Source of the DNA: Luteimonas yindakuii
Lineage (GTDB): Bacteria > Pseudomonadota > Gammaproteobacteria > Xanthomonadales > Xanthomonadaceae
Length of the DNA stretch: 64,000 nucleotides
NCBI RefSeq assembly: GCF_004803715.2
Contig: NZ_CP039383.2
Span: 1,612,001-1,676,000 of the forward strand
Direction: 5' to 3'
Both the position numbers and the translations under genes were made by a program. This document shows, one piece after another, positions 20,667 through 34,148 of this stretch. The notes beneath the pieces are model-generated. The model had not been told where the DNA came from, searched no databases, and was given only the letters and a program-made list of their open reading frames with translations. Numbering within the stretch: position 1 is the first letter of the stretch; each line of letters opens with the position of its first letter.

Positions 20667-21155
20667 TCAGGCTTCGGCGAGCGGTTCCGCTTCGCCGGCC
20701 GGCAGCAGCGTGGCCACCCCGTGGCCGCGCTCGGCCAGGTACTGCAGCCATTTTCCGAGGAAGGTGTTCATCCGCATGCGGTGGCCGATGACCTCGGCCG
20801 GTGGCGGGAACATGCCGATGACGTCCTGCCAGCGCCGACCGACGTAGCAGTGCGTCGCCTCGACCTGGCGTGCGTCGCGGTACAGGCGCAGGTAGGCCGA
20901 AGGATCGGGTTCGCCGGTGACCGGATCGACCAGGCCGTACGACAGCCGCAGCTCGGTGGTGTAGCGATGCTGGTCGAGCACGTCGAGATGCACGTCCAGG
21001 CCATCGCCGATCGTCGAGAGGTAGCTCCCGACCGCAAGGCCGCCCGGCTCGAACAGCCGCACCAGGCGCTGGTGGTTCTCGGCGTACAGACCCATCAGCC
21101 AACCGAGGCGGCCGAGACGGGGAATGCGGGGCTGGCGGAGCATCAACCGGGACAT
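20667..21155 (-). CDS. DUF1249 (YqiB-like) protein
   Basis: A 162-residue protein of the DUF1249 family. It contains the conserved opening LMGLYAENHQRLVRLF, the central LDVLDQHRYTTELRLSYGL and ARVYRDARQVEAT-type segment, and a C-terminal MNTFLGKWLQYLAERGH. Function is unknown. In enterobacteria the homologue yqiB lies beside cpdA and nudF; that context is absent here, where its neighbour on the same strand is ppsR 103 bp upstream. Confidence 0.8.
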   Translation of the reverse strand: MSRLMLRQPRIPRLGRLGWLMGLYAENHQRLVRLFEPGGLAVGSYLSTIGDGLDVHLDVLDQHRYTTELRLSYGLVDPVTGEPDPSAYLRLYRDARQVEATHCYVGRRWQDVIGMFPPPAEVIGHRMRMNTFLGKWLQYLAERGHGVATLLPAGEAEPLAEA

Positions 21156-21258
21156 GTCCTGATCCTACACGCCCGGCCCGCGCGCGTGCGCCTGGCTCCG
21201 CGCCGTTGCCCGTGCCCGCGGTTCATCGGGTTCAGGAAGCTGCGCGTGCAGGCCCGCG

Positions 21259-22098
21259 TCAGAACATTTCGCGATTGATGTCGAGGTCCTCGAGGATGCG
21301 GCTGGAGATCTCCTCGATCGATGCATGCGTCGTGCTGAGGATCGGGATCCGCTCCATCCGCAGCATCGTCTCGGCAGCGGCGACTTCGCTGCGGCAGGTC
21401 TCGAGCTTCGCGTAGTGCGAATTGGGCCGCCGCTCCTGGCGGATCTGGTGCAGCCGCTGCGGATCGATGGTGAGCCCGTAGAGCTTGGACCGGTACGGAC
21501 GCAACCGCGGTGGCAGGCGGTCCGATTCCAGGTCCTCTTCGGTGAGCGGATAGTTCGCCGCGCGGATGCCGTAATGCAGCGCCAGGTAGACGCAGGTCGG
21601 CGTCTTGCCCGCGCGCGATACCGCCACCAGGATCACGTCGGCCTCGTCGTAGTTGAGGGCGATGCCGTCATCGTGGGCGAGCGCGAAATTCATCGCGTTG
21701 ATGCGCCGGTGGTAGGTGTCGAAATCCACCATGCCGTGCGCACGCCCGACCCGGGATTCGCGCGCCACGCCCAGTTCCACCTCCATCGGCGCGATGAAGG
21801 GCGCGAACACGTCGAGGATCAGCGCACCGCTTTCGGCGAGCACCGCGTTGATCGATGCATCCACGCACGAGCTGACCACGATCGGCCGATAGCCGTGCTG
21901 TTCCCCTGCCCGCATCACTTCGGCCACTGTCTGCCGGGCCTTTTCCACGCTGTCGACGAAGGGAATGCGGTCGGTGACGAAACGGAAGCCGACGAACTGC
22001 GTCAGCAGGCTGTGGCCGATGGTCTCGGCGGTGATCCCGGTGCCGTCGGACACGTAGAACACCGGCCGCACCGGGGAATGGTTGGTCTCGTCGGGCAT
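21259..22098 (-). CDS. ppsR: PEP synthase regulatory kinase/pyrophosphorylase (PSRP)
   Basis: A 279-residue DUF299 protein that inactivates PEP synthase by ADP-dependent phosphorylation of a threonine and reactivates it by phosphate-dependent removal. The N-terminus [19 protein letters not shown] and the P-loop SRAGKTPT at residues 161-168 (usually SRTSKTPT) identify it, as do NYPLTEEDL and the C-terminal [10 protein letters not shown]. It is divergent from ppsA across 95 bp, the standard arrangement, so both can share control. Confidence 0.96.
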   Translation of the reverse strand: MPDETNHSPVRPVFYVSDGTGITAETIGHSLLTQFVGFRFVTDRIPFVDSVEKARQTVAEVMRAGEQHGYRPIVVSSCVDASINAVLAESGALILDVFAPFIAPMEVELGVARESRVGRAHGMVDFDTYHRRINAMNFALAHDDGIALNYDEADVILVAVSRAGKTPTCVYLALHYGIRAANYPLTEEDLESDRLPPRLRPYRSKLYGLTIDPQRLHQIRQERRPNSHYAKLETCRSEVAAAETMLRMERIPILSTTHASIEEISSRILEDLDINREMF

Positions 22099-22193
22099 TT
22101 TTACTCCGCACCAATGATCGCGGGGGCTAAAATAGCGTCTTCGCCGGGCCGCGTCCCGCGCGCTTGTCCAAAAAACCCCATGGAGAGCCTCCC

Positions 22194-24569
22194 TTGAGCG
22201 CCAATATCCTCTGGTTGCACGATCTTCGTCTCGGCGACCTCGCCCAGGTCGGTGGCAAGAATTCCTCGCTTGGCGAGATGATCGGCAACCTGGCCCAGCT
22301 CGGCGTTTCGGTGCCGGGCGGCTACGCCACCACGGCCGACGCGTTCAAGGACTTCATCGCCCACAACGACCTCCACCAGCGCATCTTCGACCGCCTCGGC
22401 GCGCTGGACGTCGAGGACGTCACCGCGCTGACCGCAGCAGGCACCGAGATCCGCGGCTGGGTGATCGATGCACCGCTGCAGCCCGGCCTCGAGCAGGACA
22501 TCCGCGACGCCTACGCGAAGCTGTGCGCCGACAACGGCGGCGGCGAAGTGGCGGTCGCGGTGCGCTCCTCGGCCACCGCCGAAGACCTGCCCGACGCATC
22601 GTTCGCCGGCCAGCAGGAAACCTTCCTCAACGTGACCGGCGCCGACGACGTCGTGGTCAAGGTCAAGGAAGTCTTCGCCAGCCTCTACAACGACCGTGCC
22701 ATCGCCTACCGCGTGCACCACGGCTTCAAGCACGAGGACGTGTTCCTGTCCGCCGGCGTGCAACTGATGGTGCGTTCGGACGTCGGTTCGTCCGGCGTGC
22801 TGTTCACCCTCGACACCGAATCGGGCTTCCGCGACGTGGTGTTCATCACATCGAGCTATGGCCTCGGCGAGAACGTCGTGCAGGGCGCGGTGAATCCGGA
22901 CGAGTTCTACGTCTACAAGCCCACGCTGCGACAGGGCAAGCCGGCGATCCTGCGCCGCTCGCTCGGTGCCAAGCAGATCCGCATGGTCTATTCCGACCAG
23001 CCCGGCGAGCGCGTACGCAACGAGGACACCCCGGCAGAGCTGCGCTCGAAGTTCTCGATCAGCGACGAGGACGTGCAGGAACTCGCGCGCCAGGCGCTCA
23101 CCATCGAGCAGCACTACGAGCGTCCGATGGACATCGAGTGGGCCAAGGACGGCGTCAGCGGCAGGCTGTACATCGTGCAGGCGCGCCCGGAGACGGTGAA
23201 GTCGCGCGGCAAGGCCACGCAGATCGAGCGCTACACGCTGGGCGATCGTGGCCCCGTGGTCACCGAAGGCCGCGCGATCGGCCAGAAGATCGGCAGCGGT
23301 GTCGCCCGCGTGGTGCGTTCGCTCGCCGACATGAGCCGGGTACAGCCCGGCGACGTGCTGGTGGCCGACATGACCGATCCGGACTGGGAGCCGGTGATGA
23401 AGCGCTCCGCGGCGATCGTCACCAACCGTGGTGGCCGCACCTGCCACGCGGCGATCATCGCGCGTGAACTGGGCGTGCCCGCCGTGGTCGGCACCGGCAA
23501 CGCGCTGGACACCATCAAGGACGGCCAGATCGTCACGGTGAGCTGCGCCGAGGGCGATACCGGCTTCATCTACGAGGGCGAGCTGTCGTTCGAGCGCACC
23601 ACGACCGACCTGTCCTCGATGCCGGAAGCGCCGCTGAAGATCATGATGAACGTGGCCAACCCGGAGCGCGCGTTCGACTTCGGCCAGCTGCCGAACGCCG
23701 GCATCGGCCTGGCGCGGCTGGAAATGATCATCGCCAGCCACATCGGCGTGCATCCGCGTGCGCTGCTCGAATACGACCGTCAGGATGCCAAGACCAAGCA
23801 GGCCATCGATGCGCGCATCGCGGGTTACGCCGATCCGGTGTCGTTCTACGTCGACCGCCTGGCCGAAGGTATCGCCACGCTGACCGCTTCGGTGGCACCG
23901 AACCCGGTGATCGTGCGGATGTCGGACTTCAAGTCGAACGAGTACGCGAACCTGCTCGGCGGCCAGCAGTACGAGCCGCACGAGGAGAACCCGATGATCG
24001 GCTTCCGTGGCGCCAGCCGCTACGTCGACCCGTCGTTCGCGCCGTCCTTCGCCCTGGAATGCCGTGCGGTCAAGCGCGTGCGCGAGGACATGGGCCTGGA
24101 CAACCTGTGGGTGATGATCCCGTTCGTGCGCACGCTCGACGAAGGCCGCCGGGTTCTCGAAGTTCTGGCGGAGAACGGCCTCAGGCAGGGCGAGAACGGC
24201 CTGAAGGTGATCATGATGTGCGAAGTGCCGTCGAACGCGCTGCTGGCCGACGAGTTCCTCGACATGTTCGATGGTTTCTCGATCGGCTCCAACGACATGA
24301 CCCAGCTCACCCTGGGCCTGGACCGCGATTCGGCGGTCGTTGCCCACCTCTTCGACGAGCGCGATCCGGCAGTGAAGAAGGTGCTGTCGATGGCAATCCA
24401 GGCGGCGCGCCGCCGCGGCAAGTACATCGGCATCTGCGGCCAGGGCCCGAGCGACCATCCCGACCTTGCCGAGTGGCTGATGGACGAAGGCATCGAGTCG
24501 GTATCCCTCAATCCCGACACCGTGGTCGATACCTGGCTACGGCTGGCGAAGATCAAGGCCGCTCGCTGA
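22194..24569 (+). CDS. ppsA: phosphoenolpyruvate synthase
   Basis: A 791-residue enzyme that converts pyruvate and ATP to PEP, AMP and phosphate for gluconeogenesis. It has an N-terminal ATP-grasp domain ([20 protein letters not shown]), the swivelling domain with catalytic His418 in [15 protein letters not shown], and a C-terminal TIM barrel with GICGQGPS. The TTG at 22194 is preferred: GGAGAG stands 7 bases upstream and it produces [24 protein letters not shown], as in relatives. An upstream TTG at 22164 lacks a ribosome site. The threonine next to His418 is the expected PpsR target. Confidence 0.96.
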   Translation: MSANILWLHDLRLGDLAQVGGKNSSLGEMIGNLAQLGVSVPGGYATTADAFKDFIAHNDLHQRIFDRLGALDVEDVTALTAAGTEIRGWVIDAPLQPGLEQDIRDAYAKLCADNGGGEVAVAVRSSATAEDLPDASFAGQQETFLNVTGADDVVVKVKEVFASLYNDRAIAYRVHHGFKHEDVFLSAGVQLMVRSDVGSSGVLFTLDTESGFRDVVFITSSYGLGENVVQGAVNPDEFYVYKPTLRQGKPAILRRSLGAKQIRMVYSDQPGERVRNEDTPAELRSKFSISDEDVQELARQALTIEQHYERPMDIEWAKDGVSGRLYIVQARPETVKSRGKATQIERYTLGDRGPVVTEGRAIGQKIGSGVARVVRSLADMSRVQPGDVLVADMTDPDWEPVMKRSAAIVTNRGGRTCHAAIIARELGVPAVVGTGNALDTIKDGQIVTVSCAEGDTGFIYEGELSFERTTTDLSSMPEAPLKIMMNVANPERAFDFGQLPNAGIGLARLEMIIASHIGVHPRALLEYDRQDAKTKQAIDARIAGYADPVSFYVDRLAEGIATLTASVAPNPVIVRMSDFKSNEYANLLGGQQYEPHEENPMIGFRGASRYVDPSFAPSFALECRAVKRVREDMGLDNLWVMIPFVRTLDEGRRVLEVLAENGLRQGENGLKVIMMCEVPSNALLADEFLDMFDGFSIGSNDMTQLTLGLDRDSAVVAHLFDERDPAVKKVLSMAIQAARRRGKYIGICGQGPSDHPDLAEWLMDEGIESVSLNPDTVVDTWLRLAKIKAAR

Positions 24570-24585
24570 TCGAACGTTGCATACG

Positions 24586-24615
24586 CCGGGGTCCGAAAGG
24601 GCCCCGGTTTTTTTT
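24586..24615 (+). terminator. terminator after ppsA
   Basis: Nine-base-pair stem (24586-24594 with 24599-24607), GAAA tetraloop, and eight T residues. Confidence 0.92.
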
Positions 24616-24710
24616 GTCTCTTCCCCGGCGTGGGGCGTTCTGTGACTTCCGGGCCCACCACGGCCACAGGGGGATGCCCAGCCGGATATCCCCGCGTCCT
24701 CTTCTCACAT

Positions 24711-24735
24711 CCGGCCGCCGGCCATCCATGGCCGG
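24711..24735 (+). repeat. 25-bp repeat, copy 1 (inverted partner at 24924-24948)
   Basis: Positions 24711-24735 are the exact reverse complement of 24924-24948. The unit is built of CCGGCC blocks around CCATCCATGG, a motif type seen in dispersed Xanthomonadaceae repeats. Confidence 0.75.
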
Positions 24736-24890
24736 CTCTGGACATCCTCCTGCGGCCGCGGGGGGCCCCGACCTATTGTCGCGTCGGGGCGAAGATGGAA
24801 GTCAACGGCGAGGAGGAATGTTTGACCGGTTGCAGGCGACTCTGCCGGCAACCACTCCTGATCTCCGTGCCGAAGCCGACGAACGCCTGA

Positions 24891-25009
24891 GCCCGTCGCG
24901 TGCACCGGGGGGTGTGCTCCCAGCCGGCCATGGATGGCCGGCGGCCGGCCGTGGTAGCTGGACGCGGACTCCGGCCGGGGGAGCACACCCCCCGGTGCGC
25001 GCGACGGGC
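24891..25009. repeat. 119-bp foldback element with 31-bp arms
   Basis: Arms 24891-24921 and 24979-25009 are inverted repeats with 30 of 31 pairs, including an exact 20-mer on each side. The 57-bp middle holds the second copy of the 25-bp repeat (24924-24948), itself containing CCGGCCAT-GG-ATGGCCGG. As RNA or single strand it would form a very stable compound hairpin. It could be a non-autonomous mobile repeat or a processing/termination structure. Confidence 0.75.
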
Positions 25010-25088
25010 GGCACGGATCACGGCGAAGTAACGCACTGGCACCCACGCGTACGGGCTGCATGCCAGCCCCGAAGCGGGAGCAAGAGCC

Positions 25089-25120
25089 AAAAAGAAACGC
25101 CCGGCACTGCCGGGCGTTTC
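25089..25120 (-). terminator. terminator after acnB
   Basis: Perfect 12-bp stem (25094-25105 with 25109-25120) and, on the minus strand, a following T5 tract (25093-25089). Confidence 0.9.
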
Positions 25121-25148
25121 TGTCCTGCTCTACGAGACACGCGCGCCG

Positions 25149-27740
25149 TCAGGCCGCGACCGTCTCCGCGATCTCCCGGTACTCCTCGATCTGGTCGAAG
25201 TTCATGTAGCGGTAGATCTCGGCGCCGTGGTCGTTGACCACGCCGATGTCCGCCATGTACTCCTCGCGGGTCGGGATGCGGCCCAGGCGCGAGCAGATCG
25301 CCGCCAGTTCCGCCGAACCGAGGAAGACGTTGGTGTTGCGGCCCAGGCGATTCGGGAAGTTGCGGGTCGAGGTCGAGAACACCGTTGCACCCTCGCGCAC
25401 CTGCGCCTGGTTGCCCATGCACAGCGAGCAGCCCGGCATCTCCATGCGTGCACCGGCGGTGCCGAAGGTGCCGTACACGCCTTCCTTCGTGAGCTCCGAC
25501 GCGTCCATCTTGGTTGGCGGCGCCACCCACAGCCGCGTGGGAATGTCGCGCTTGCCTTCCAGCAGCTTTGCGGCGGCACGGAAGTGGCCGATGTTGGTCA
25601 TGCACGACCCGATGAACACCTCGTCGATCGCGGTGCCGGCGACATCGGACAGCGACTTCACGTCGTCCGGGTCGTTCGGGCAGGCCAGCAGCGGTTCGTG
25701 CACCTCGGCCAGGTCGATCTCGATCACCGCCGCGTACTCGGCGTCGGCATCCGGCTCCAGCAGCTGCGGGTTCGCCAGCCACTCCTCCATCTTGGCGATG
25801 CGGCGCGCCAGCGAGCGCGCCTCCGCATAACCTTCCGCGATCATCCACTTCAGCAGCGTGATGTTGCTGGTGAGGTATTCGATGATCGGCGCCTTGTCGA
25901 GGCGCACGGTGCAGCCGGCCGCGGAACGCTCGGCCGACGCGTCCGACAGCTCGAACGCCTGCTCCACCTTGAGCTGCGGCAGGCCTTCGATCTCGAGGAT
26001 GCGGCCGGAGAAGATGTTCTTCTTGCCCTGCTTGGCCACGGTCAGCAGACCCTGCTTGATGGCGTAGTACGGGATCGCGTTGACCAGGTCGCGCAGGGTC
26101 ACGCCGGGCTGCATCTCGCCCTTGAAGCGCACCAGCACCGACTCCGGCATGTCCAGCGGCATCACGCCGGTGGCGGCGGCGAAGGCAACCAGGCCCGACC
26201 CGGCCGGGAAGGAAATGCCGACCGGGAAGCGGGTATGCGAATCACCGCCGGTGCCGACAGTGTCGGGCAGCAGCATTCGGTTCAACCAGCTGTGGATCAC
26301 GCCATCGCCCGGACGCAGCGAAATGCCACCACGCGTCGAGATGAACTCGGGCAGCGTGTGGTGGGTCCTGACGTCGACCGGCTTCGGATACGCCGCGGTG
26401 TGGCAGAACGACTGCATCACCAGGTCGGCACTGAAGCCCAGGCAGGCCAGGTCCTTCAGCTCGTCGCGCGTCATCGGGCCGGTGGTGTCCTGCGAACCCA
26501 CCGAGGTCATCCTCGGCTCGCAGTAGGTGCCCGGGCGCATGCCCTGCCCCTCCGGCAGGCCACAGGCGCGGCCGACCATCTTCTGCGCGAGCGAGAAGCC
26601 GCGGCCGGTGTCGGCCGGCTGCACCGGCAGGCGGAACAGCGTGGTCGCCGGCAGGCCCAGCGACTCGCGCGCCTTGGCGGTCAGGCCGCGACCGATGATC
26701 AGCGGGATGCGGCCACCGGCGCGCACCTCGTCGAACAGCACGTCGGACTTGACCTGGAACTCGGCAATCACCTGGCCGTTCTTCAGCGCCTTGCCATCGT
26801 ACGGACGCAGCTCGACGACATCGCCGTGTGCCATCTGCGACACGTCGAGTTCGATCGGCAGCGCGCCGGCGTCTTCCATCGTGTTGTAGAAGATCGGCGC
26901 GATCTTGCTGCCCAGGCAGACTCCGCCGGCACGCTTGTTCGGGATGTAGGGGATGTCGTCGCCGGTCCACCACAGCACGCTGTTGGTCGCCGACTTGCGG
27001 CTGGAACCCGTGCCGACGACGTCGCCGACGTAGGCGACCAGGTGGCCCTTGTCCTTCAGCGAGAGGATCTCCTGGATCGGACCGCGCCTGCCGTCTTCCT
27101 CCGGCACGAACGGCGCATCCGGACGACGGTTCTTCAGCATCGCCAGCGCGTGCATCGGGATGTCCGGGCGCGTGGTGGCATCGGGCGCCGGCGACAGGTC
27201 GTCGGTATTGGTTTCGCCGGGCACCTTGAACACGGTGATGGTCAGCGACTGCGGCACTTCCGGTCGGCCGGTGAACCATTCCGCGTCGGCCCAGCTCTGC
27301 AGCACCGATTGCGCGTTGGCATTGCCCGCCCTGGCCTTCTCTTCCACGTCATGGAAGGCGTCGAAGACCAGCAGCGTGTTCTTGAGCCCGTCGGCGGCGA
27401 TGGTGCCGACCAGCGCGTCGTCCAGCAGCTCCACCAGCGGCGCCACGTTGTAGCCGCCCAGCATCGTGCCGAGCAGTTCGGTGGCGCGTTCGCGGCTGAT
27501 CAGCAGATTGGTCTCGGTGCCGAATGCCAGCGCGGCAAGGTACGAGGCCTTGACCTTGGCGGCGTCGTCCACGCCCGCAGGCACGCGATGGGTGATCAGG
27601 TCGAGCAGGAACTGCCCCTCCCCCACCGGCGGGTTCTTCAACAGCTCGATGACATCGGCCGTCTGCTGTGGGGTCAGCGGCAGCGGCGGGATGCCGAGCG
27701 CAGCGCGTTCGGCCACGTGGTGGCGATAGGCTTCCAACAT
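25149..27740 (-). CDS. acnB: aconitate hydratase B
   Basis: An 863-residue bifunctional aconitase/2-methylisocitrate dehydratase of the TCA cycle. The order is that of AcnB: N-terminal HEAT-like domain ([22 protein letters not shown]), then the swivel domain, then the catalytic domains. Cluster ligands appear in CHTAAYPKP and [26 protein letters not shown] and the [11 protein letters not shown] substrate loop are intact. The frame remains open far upstream, but ATG 27740 gives the family start and is preceded by GGAG. vapB and vapC lie directly upstream on the same strand with a 68-bp gap. Confidence 0.97.
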   Translation of the reverse strand: MLEAYRHHVAERAALGIPPLPLTPQQTADVIELLKNPPVGEGQFLLDLITHRVPAGVDDAAKVKASYLAALAFGTETNLLISRERATELLGTMLGGYNVAPLVELLDDALVGTIAADGLKNTLLVFDAFHDVEEKARAGNANAQSVLQSWADAEWFTGRPEVPQSLTITVFKVPGETNTDDLSPAPDATTRPDIPMHALAMLKNRRPDAPFVPEEDGRRGPIQEILSLKDKGHLVAYVGDVVGTGSSRKSATNSVLWWTGDDIPYIPNKRAGGVCLGSKIAPIFYNTMEDAGALPIELDVSQMAHGDVVELRPYDGKALKNGQVIAEFQVKSDVLFDEVRAGGRIPLIIGRGLTAKARESLGLPATTLFRLPVQPADTGRGFSLAQKMVGRACGLPEGQGMRPGTYCEPRMTSVGSQDTTGPMTRDELKDLACLGFSADLVMQSFCHTAAYPKPVDVRTHHTLPEFISTRGGISLRPGDGVIHSWLNRMLLPDTVGTGGDSHTRFPVGISFPAGSGLVAFAAATGVMPLDMPESVLVRFKGEMQPGVTLRDLVNAIPYYAIKQGLLTVAKQGKKNIFSGRILEIEGLPQLKVEQAFELSDASAERSAAGCTVRLDKAPIIEYLTSNITLLKWMIAEGYAEARSLARRIAKMEEWLANPQLLEPDADAEYAAVIEIDLAEVHEPLLACPNDPDDVKSLSDVAGTAIDEVFIGSCMTNIGHFRAAAKLLEGKRDIPTRLWVAPPTKMDASELTKEGVYGTFGTAGARMEMPGCSLCMGNQAQVREGATVFSTSTRNFPNRLGRNTNVFLGSAELAAICSRLGRIPTREEYMADIGVVNDHGAEIYRYMNFDQIEEYREIAETVAA

Positions 27741-27808
27741 CTTGCGGGGACTCCGGTGGTGCGTGGACAGATGGATGGCAGGCCGCGGTCGTGGACCGGG
27801 CCGTGTGG

Positions 27809-28213
27809 TCATTCGACCGTGGGCACGATCAGCTTCAGGCCCTTGAAGTAGTCGCGGTAGAACTGGTTGTCGCGGGTGATCAGCCCGTCGCACTGCAACA
27901 GCGCGTGCGCACCGATCATGAAGTCGGACACCGAGCGCCCGGGTTCGCCGCCGCGCTGGCGATGGCGGCGCTGCATCTCGCCGGCCCGCAACGCGGACTT
28001 GGCTTCGATGGCATTGAAGCGCACGCCCATTTCCTCCAGCACGGTCACGGCCTCGGCCCCGTCCTTGAGTGCGCTGCACACCTCGGCAAGCACCACGTCG
28101 CAGACCACCACCGGCCCGATGCTCAGGCACCGGCGCAGGCTGGCTTCGGCGGCATCGGCGAGCGGCCCGTCGGCCAGCAGGTCGACGAGCACCGAGGAGT
28201 CGATGGCGATCAT
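27809..28213 (-). CDS. vapC: VapC-type PIN-domain toxin
   Basis: A 134-residue PIN-domain ribonuclease. The four acidic residues expected at the metal site are all present: Asp5 ([10 protein letters not shown]), Glu44 (LAEVCSAL), Asp97 ([12 protein letters not shown]) and Asp115 (LITRDNQFY). This is the toxin half of a type II pair; VapC enzymes usually cut initiator tRNA or rRNA. Its ATG overlaps the stop of the antitoxin gene by four bases (ATGA), so antitoxin is made first and in excess. The next gene downstream on the strand is acnB. Confidence 0.92.
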   Translation of the reverse strand: MIAIDSSVLVDLLADGPLADAAEASLRRCLSIGPVVVCDVVLAEVCSALKDGAEAVTVLEEMGVRFNAIEAKSALRAGEMQRRHRQRGGEPGRSVSDFMIGAHALLQCDGLITRDNQFYRDYFKGLKLIVPTVE

Positions 28214-28464
28214 TCGCTGCCCGGATCCGGGTTGGCGGCCCGGCTGCGGCCGCGCAGGGCCTGCACCGCTTCCTCCGTGGTGCCGAAGCCGTCGAGGCGG
28301 AAGCGGCCGCGGGCCCGCGATACCGCGTCGTCCACGCTCTTGCGCAGGATGATGCGCCCGCCTTCGAGCTCGACCTTGAGGATGGTGCCCTTGGTCAGCC
28401 CCAGCGCATCACGCACGGCCTTGGGCAGGGTGATCTGCCCGCGTTCGGCAACAGTGGCTTCCAT
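28210..28464 (-). CDS. vapB: AbrB/MazE-type antitoxin (VapB)
   Basis: An 84-residue protein with an N-terminal swapped-hairpin AbrB DNA-binding domain ([38 protein letters not shown]) and a C-terminal tail ([25 protein letters not shown]) that should wrap around VapC. Two adjacent ATG codons exist at 28467 and 28464; the second stands 5 bases from GGGAG and is preferred. The protein most likely represses its own promoter, where repeated CATACCT elements are seen at 28508-28532. Confidence 0.9.
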   Translation of the reverse strand: MEATVAERGQITLPKAVRDALGLTKGTILKVELEGGRIILRKSVDDAVSRARGRFRLDGFGTTEEAVQALRGRSRAANPDPGSE

Positions 28465-28505
28465 CATGACTCCCGCCCATCCGGGCCCGGCCTGAGTACG
28501 CGGAT

Positions 28506-28545
28506 AGTATACATACCTTGCAATGCATACCTGCGGCCGCATACT
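28506..28545. promoter_or_regulatory. divergent promoter/operator region between vapBC and acnA
   Basis: On the plus strand TTGCAA (28518-28523), 16 bp, CATACT (28540-28545) could drive acnA. On the minus strand TATACT (28511-28506) could serve vapB. Over these lie a near-perfect dyad GTATACAT/ATGCATAC (28508-28515 with 28523-28530) and direct repeats CATACCT (28512, 28526), good candidates for VapB binding. The overlap implies that the antitoxin could influence acnA too. Confidence 0.5.
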
Positions 28546-28624
28546 GAAGACCTGCCGCTGACACATCGATCCGTAGACTGGCAGGCCAGCCGACCCGCCA
28601 CGCCATCCGCACAGGAGCCCAGCC

Positions 28625-31390
<2,766 letters not shown>

Positions 31391-31493
31391 GCGACACCAC
31401 GACTGGAACGGGCGGAAGCCCGGCCCTCGCGCACAGCGCGAGGGCGTTCCGGCGCACGCGAGGCGGTGCCTCGCAGCCGCGCGCCCTCCCCCA

Positions 31494-31580
31494 CCATGGC
31501 GGCCTGTTGCATTACGTCCTGCGCCAGCTGGCGGCGCGTCGCTGAGCGACGCCACGGCTGGAACGGGCGGAAGCCCGGCC
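31494..31580 (+). repeat. direct repeat, copy 2: relic of the acnA C-terminus
   Basis: Second copy of the 87-bp block, offset by 155 bp. It still reads [16 protein letters not shown] followed by TGA, but has no upstream gene. The spacer (31426-31493) contains a CCCTCGCGC/GCGCGAGGG hairpin. Confidence 0.9.
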
Positions 31581-31582
31581 TT

Positions 31583-31628
31583 CCCTTCTCCCGTGCACGG
31601 AGAAGGTGCCCGCAGGGCGGATGAGGGC
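31583..31628 (+). repeat. dispersed repeat of the CTTCTCCC...GAGAAGG...GATGAGGGCG type
   Basis: A divergent copy of the element that occurs twice near 58.3-58.5 kb. A short hairpin (TTCTCCG-type arms around GTGCAC) is followed by GTGCCCGCAGGGCGGATGAGGGCG. Confidence 0.6.
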
Positions 31629-31636
31629 GATGACGG

Positions 31637-32101
31637 TCAGCGCAGCTTCGGCGTCCACTCGATGCTGGTCATGCGCCACTCGTCATCGCGCAATCGCCAG
31701 CCGCTGCGCACCTCGTAGACCTGGCCACGTTCGGGCAGCAACCTGCTGTTGCCGCCGGTGACCGCGGCGGTGAACGACACCTGCGCACGGGTGTCATGCA
31801 GGTCGATCGACAACGGACCCGGCACCAGGCCGATGTTCGTGTGCTGCAGGAAGTACAGCGCAGCCGTGCGGCGGGCACCGTCGCGATCCATGCCGCCGGG
31901 GCCGATGAACTCGTGGTCCAGGTGGCGGACGAATGCTCGGGCGTCGCGCGCATCGATCGCGGCCTCCATCGCCGCCACCGCTTCGCGCAGCGCCGCTTCG
32001 GGTGGCGTGCGCGCACAACCGCCCGCGACGAGGATGGCGCAGAGCGCGACGACCATCGACCACACGGGAACAGCATTTGTGCGTTGCAGCGCGAATGTCA
32101 T
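31637..32101 (-). CDS. putative lipoprotein with NTF2/SnoaL-like fold
   Basis: A 154-residue protein. A hydrophobic segment (residues 15-28) leads to Cys29 in VAGGC, a plausible lipobox. The following EAALREAVAAMEAAIDARDARAFVRHLDHEFIGPGGMDRDGARR pattern is that of the cone-shaped NTF2-like superfamily, common in small periplasmic lipoproteins. No function can be given. It converges with acnA and diverges from rpfB. An internal Met16 could be the real start and would give a more usual signal peptide. Confidence 0.7.
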   Translation of the reverse strand: MTFALQRTNAVPVWSMVVALCAILVAGGCARTPPEAALREAVAAMEAAIDARDARAFVRHLDHEFIGPGGMDRDGARRTAALYFLQHTNIGLVPGPLSIDLHDTRAQVSFTAAVTGGNSRLLPERGQVYEVRSGWRLRDDEWRMTSIEWTPKLR

Positions 32102-32271
32102 CGATCGGTACCTGATCAGTGCGGGATCGCAGGATATCGGCACATGCCGATCATCACGCCGCCTTGCCGGGGTGGAGTGCGTGTGCTGAAATCGACCGGA
32201 GAAGAAATACACACGCGGGCAGGCTGCCGATGGCCGTCTGACCCGTCCGATCGGAACAGGGAGAGGAACGC

Positions 32272-33954
32272 ATGACCCACGACCGGCCTTGGCTGGCGCA
32301 GTACCCCGCCGGCGTGCCCGCGGAAATCGACGTTGACGAGTTCAGGTCCGTTCCCGCCGTCCTCGAGGGTGCCATCGCGAACTTCCGCGACCGCCCTGCC
32401 TTCTCGAACATGGGCAAGGTCATGACCTATGCCGAGATCGACGAGGCCAGCCGGCAGTTCGCCGCCTACCTGCTCGGCGAGCTGAAGCTCAAGCGCGGTG
32501 ATCGCGTCGCGATCATGATGCCCAACTGCCTGCAGTATCCGATCGCCACGTTCGGCGTCCTGCGTGCGGGGCTGACGGTGGTCAACGTCAATCCCATGTA
32601 CACGGTGCGCGAACTCAAGCACCAGATGGTCGACTCCGGCGCCGTCGCCATCCTCGTGCTCGACAACTTCGGCTCCACGGTCGAGAAGTCGCTCGCCGGC
32701 ACCGCGATCCGCCATGTCATCACCAGCGGCCTCGGCGACCTGCTGGGCATGAAGGGCGCGATCGTCAATTTTGTGCTTCGCCACGTCAAGAAGATGGTGC
32801 CCGACTACAACATCCAGGGCGCCGTGCGCTTCCGAGACGTGCTGGCCATGGGCAAGCGCCACGCACTTCCGGACGTCCAGATCGACCCGACCGACATCGC
32901 CTTCCTGCAGTACACCGGCGGCACCACCGGCGTGGCCAAGGGCGCGATGCTGACCCACCGCAACATGGTGGCGAACATGCAGCAGGCCAGTGCATGGGTC
33001 GATGCGCTGGCCACGCCCGGCAAGGAAGTCATCATCACCGCGCTGCCGCTGTACCACATCTTCGCGTTGACGGCGAACGGCCTGGTCTTCATGAAGTTCG
33101 GCGCCAAGAACATCCTGATCACCAACCCGCGCGACATGCCCGGCTTCGTCAAGGAACTCAAGCGCGAGCCCTTCACCGCGATCACCGGCGTCAACACGCT
33201 GTTCAACGGTCTGCTCAACACCCCCGGCTTCGAGGAGGTCGACTTCTCCAGCCTGCGCCTGACCCTCGGCGGCGGCATGGCGGTGCAGCGCTCGGTCGCC
33301 GAGCGCTGGAAGAAGGCCACCGGCGTCACCCTCGTGGAAGCCTACGGCCTGACCGAGACCGCGCCGGCGGCGTGCATCAACCCGATGGACCTGAAGGATT
33401 ACAACGGCTCGATCGGCCTGCCGATCCCGTCCACCGACGCATGCGTCAAGGGCGAGGACGGCGCGATGCTGCCGGCCGGCGAGGTGGGCGAACTCTGCAT
33501 CCGCGGCCCGCAGGTGATGGCCGGTTACTGGCAGCGCCCCGATGAAACCGCCAGGACGATCGACGCCGAAGGCTGGCTGCATACCGGCGACATGGCGAAG
33601 ATGGACGAGAAGGGCTTCTTCTACATCGTCGACCGCAAGAAGGACATGATCCTGGTGTCCGGCTTCAACGTGTATCCCAACGAAGTCGAAGACGTGATCG
33701 CGATGATGCCGGGTGTACTCGAAGTCGCAGCGGTGGGCGTGCCCGACGAACGCTCCGGTGAAGTGGTCAAGGTGTTCGTGGTCAAGAAGGATCCGGCACT
33801 CACCGCGGACCAGATCAAGACGCACGCACGCGAATACCTCACCGGCTACAAGCAGCCGCGCCAGGTGGAATTCCGCACCGAGCTGCCCAAGACCAACGTC
33901 GGCAAGATCCTGCGCCGTGAGCTGAAGGAAGAGCAGCCGACACCGGCCAGCTGA
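32272..33954 (+). CDS. rpfB: long-chain fatty acyl-CoA ligase RpfB
   Basis: A 560-residue FadD-type ligase of the AMP-forming superfamily. The adenylation signature [23 protein letters not shown], the [36 protein letters not shown] block and the C-terminal lysine ([12 protein letters not shown]) are intact. In Xanthomonas RpfB activates free fatty acids and takes part in turnover of DSF-family signals, and it always precedes rpfF. AGGGAGAGG lies close before the ATG. A strong terminator follows the gene, so rpfF here needs its own promoter or read-through. Confidence 0.94.
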   Translation: MTHDRPWLAQYPAGVPAEIDVDEFRSVPAVLEGAIANFRDRPAFSNMGKVMTYAEIDEASRQFAAYLLGELKLKRGDRVAIMMPNCLQYPIATFGVLRAGLTVVNVNPMYTVRELKHQMVDSGAVAILVLDNFGSTVEKSLAGTAIRHVITSGLGDLLGMKGAIVNFVLRHVKKMVPDYNIQGAVRFRDVLAMGKRHALPDVQIDPTDIAFLQYTGGTTGVAKGAMLTHRNMVANMQQASAWVDALATPGKEVIITALPLYHIFALTANGLVFMKFGAKNILITNPRDMPGFVKELKREPFTAITGVNTLFNGLLNTPGFEEVDFSSLRLTLGGGMAVQRSVAERWKKATGVTLVEAYGLTETAPAACINPMDLKDYNGSIGLPIPSTDACVKGEDGAMLPAGEVGELCIRGPQVMAGYWQRPDETARTIDAEGWLHTGDMAKMDEKGFFYIVDRKKDMILVSGFNVYPNEVEDVIAMMPGVLEVAAVGVPDERSGEVVKVFVVKKDPALTADQIKTHAREYLTGYKQPRQVEFRTELPKTNVGKILRRELKEEQPTPAS

Positions 33955-33981
33955 CCTCCGTTCCACACACGCCAGACCGCA

Positions 33982-34015
33982 GAAAGCGCCCGTCGATGAC
34001 GGGCGCTTTCTTTTT
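33982..34015 (+). terminator. terminator after rpfB
   Basis: Perfect 13-bp stem (33982-33994 with 33998-34010), three-base loop, T5 tract. Confidence 0.93.
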
Positions 34016-34148
34016 GGCCGGGCTCGATCGGCCACGCGACGAGGGCGCTCGCAGCCTGCATGGCGGATGGTCACGGACCAGCGATTGCACCACCTTCCGG
34101 TGCGCTGCATGTGCGTGCCCGGGCCCCGCGCCGGGCCGCCGCGCGTGC

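Larger units (their letters stand above)
24616..25088. other. gene-free region rich in inverted repeats between ppsA and acnB
   Basis: About 470 bases in which several open frames exist but none has a ribosome site or a recognisable product. The content is dominated by two copies of a 25-bp sequence in opposite orientation and a long foldback, listed separately. Genes on both sides point into it, so it is a convergent spacer. Confidence 0.7.

Noticed and set aside
24630..24890. 86-codon open frame after ppsA
   Set aside because: It overlaps the ppsA terminator tail and the 25-bp repeat, lacks a ribosome site and shows no family resemblance.
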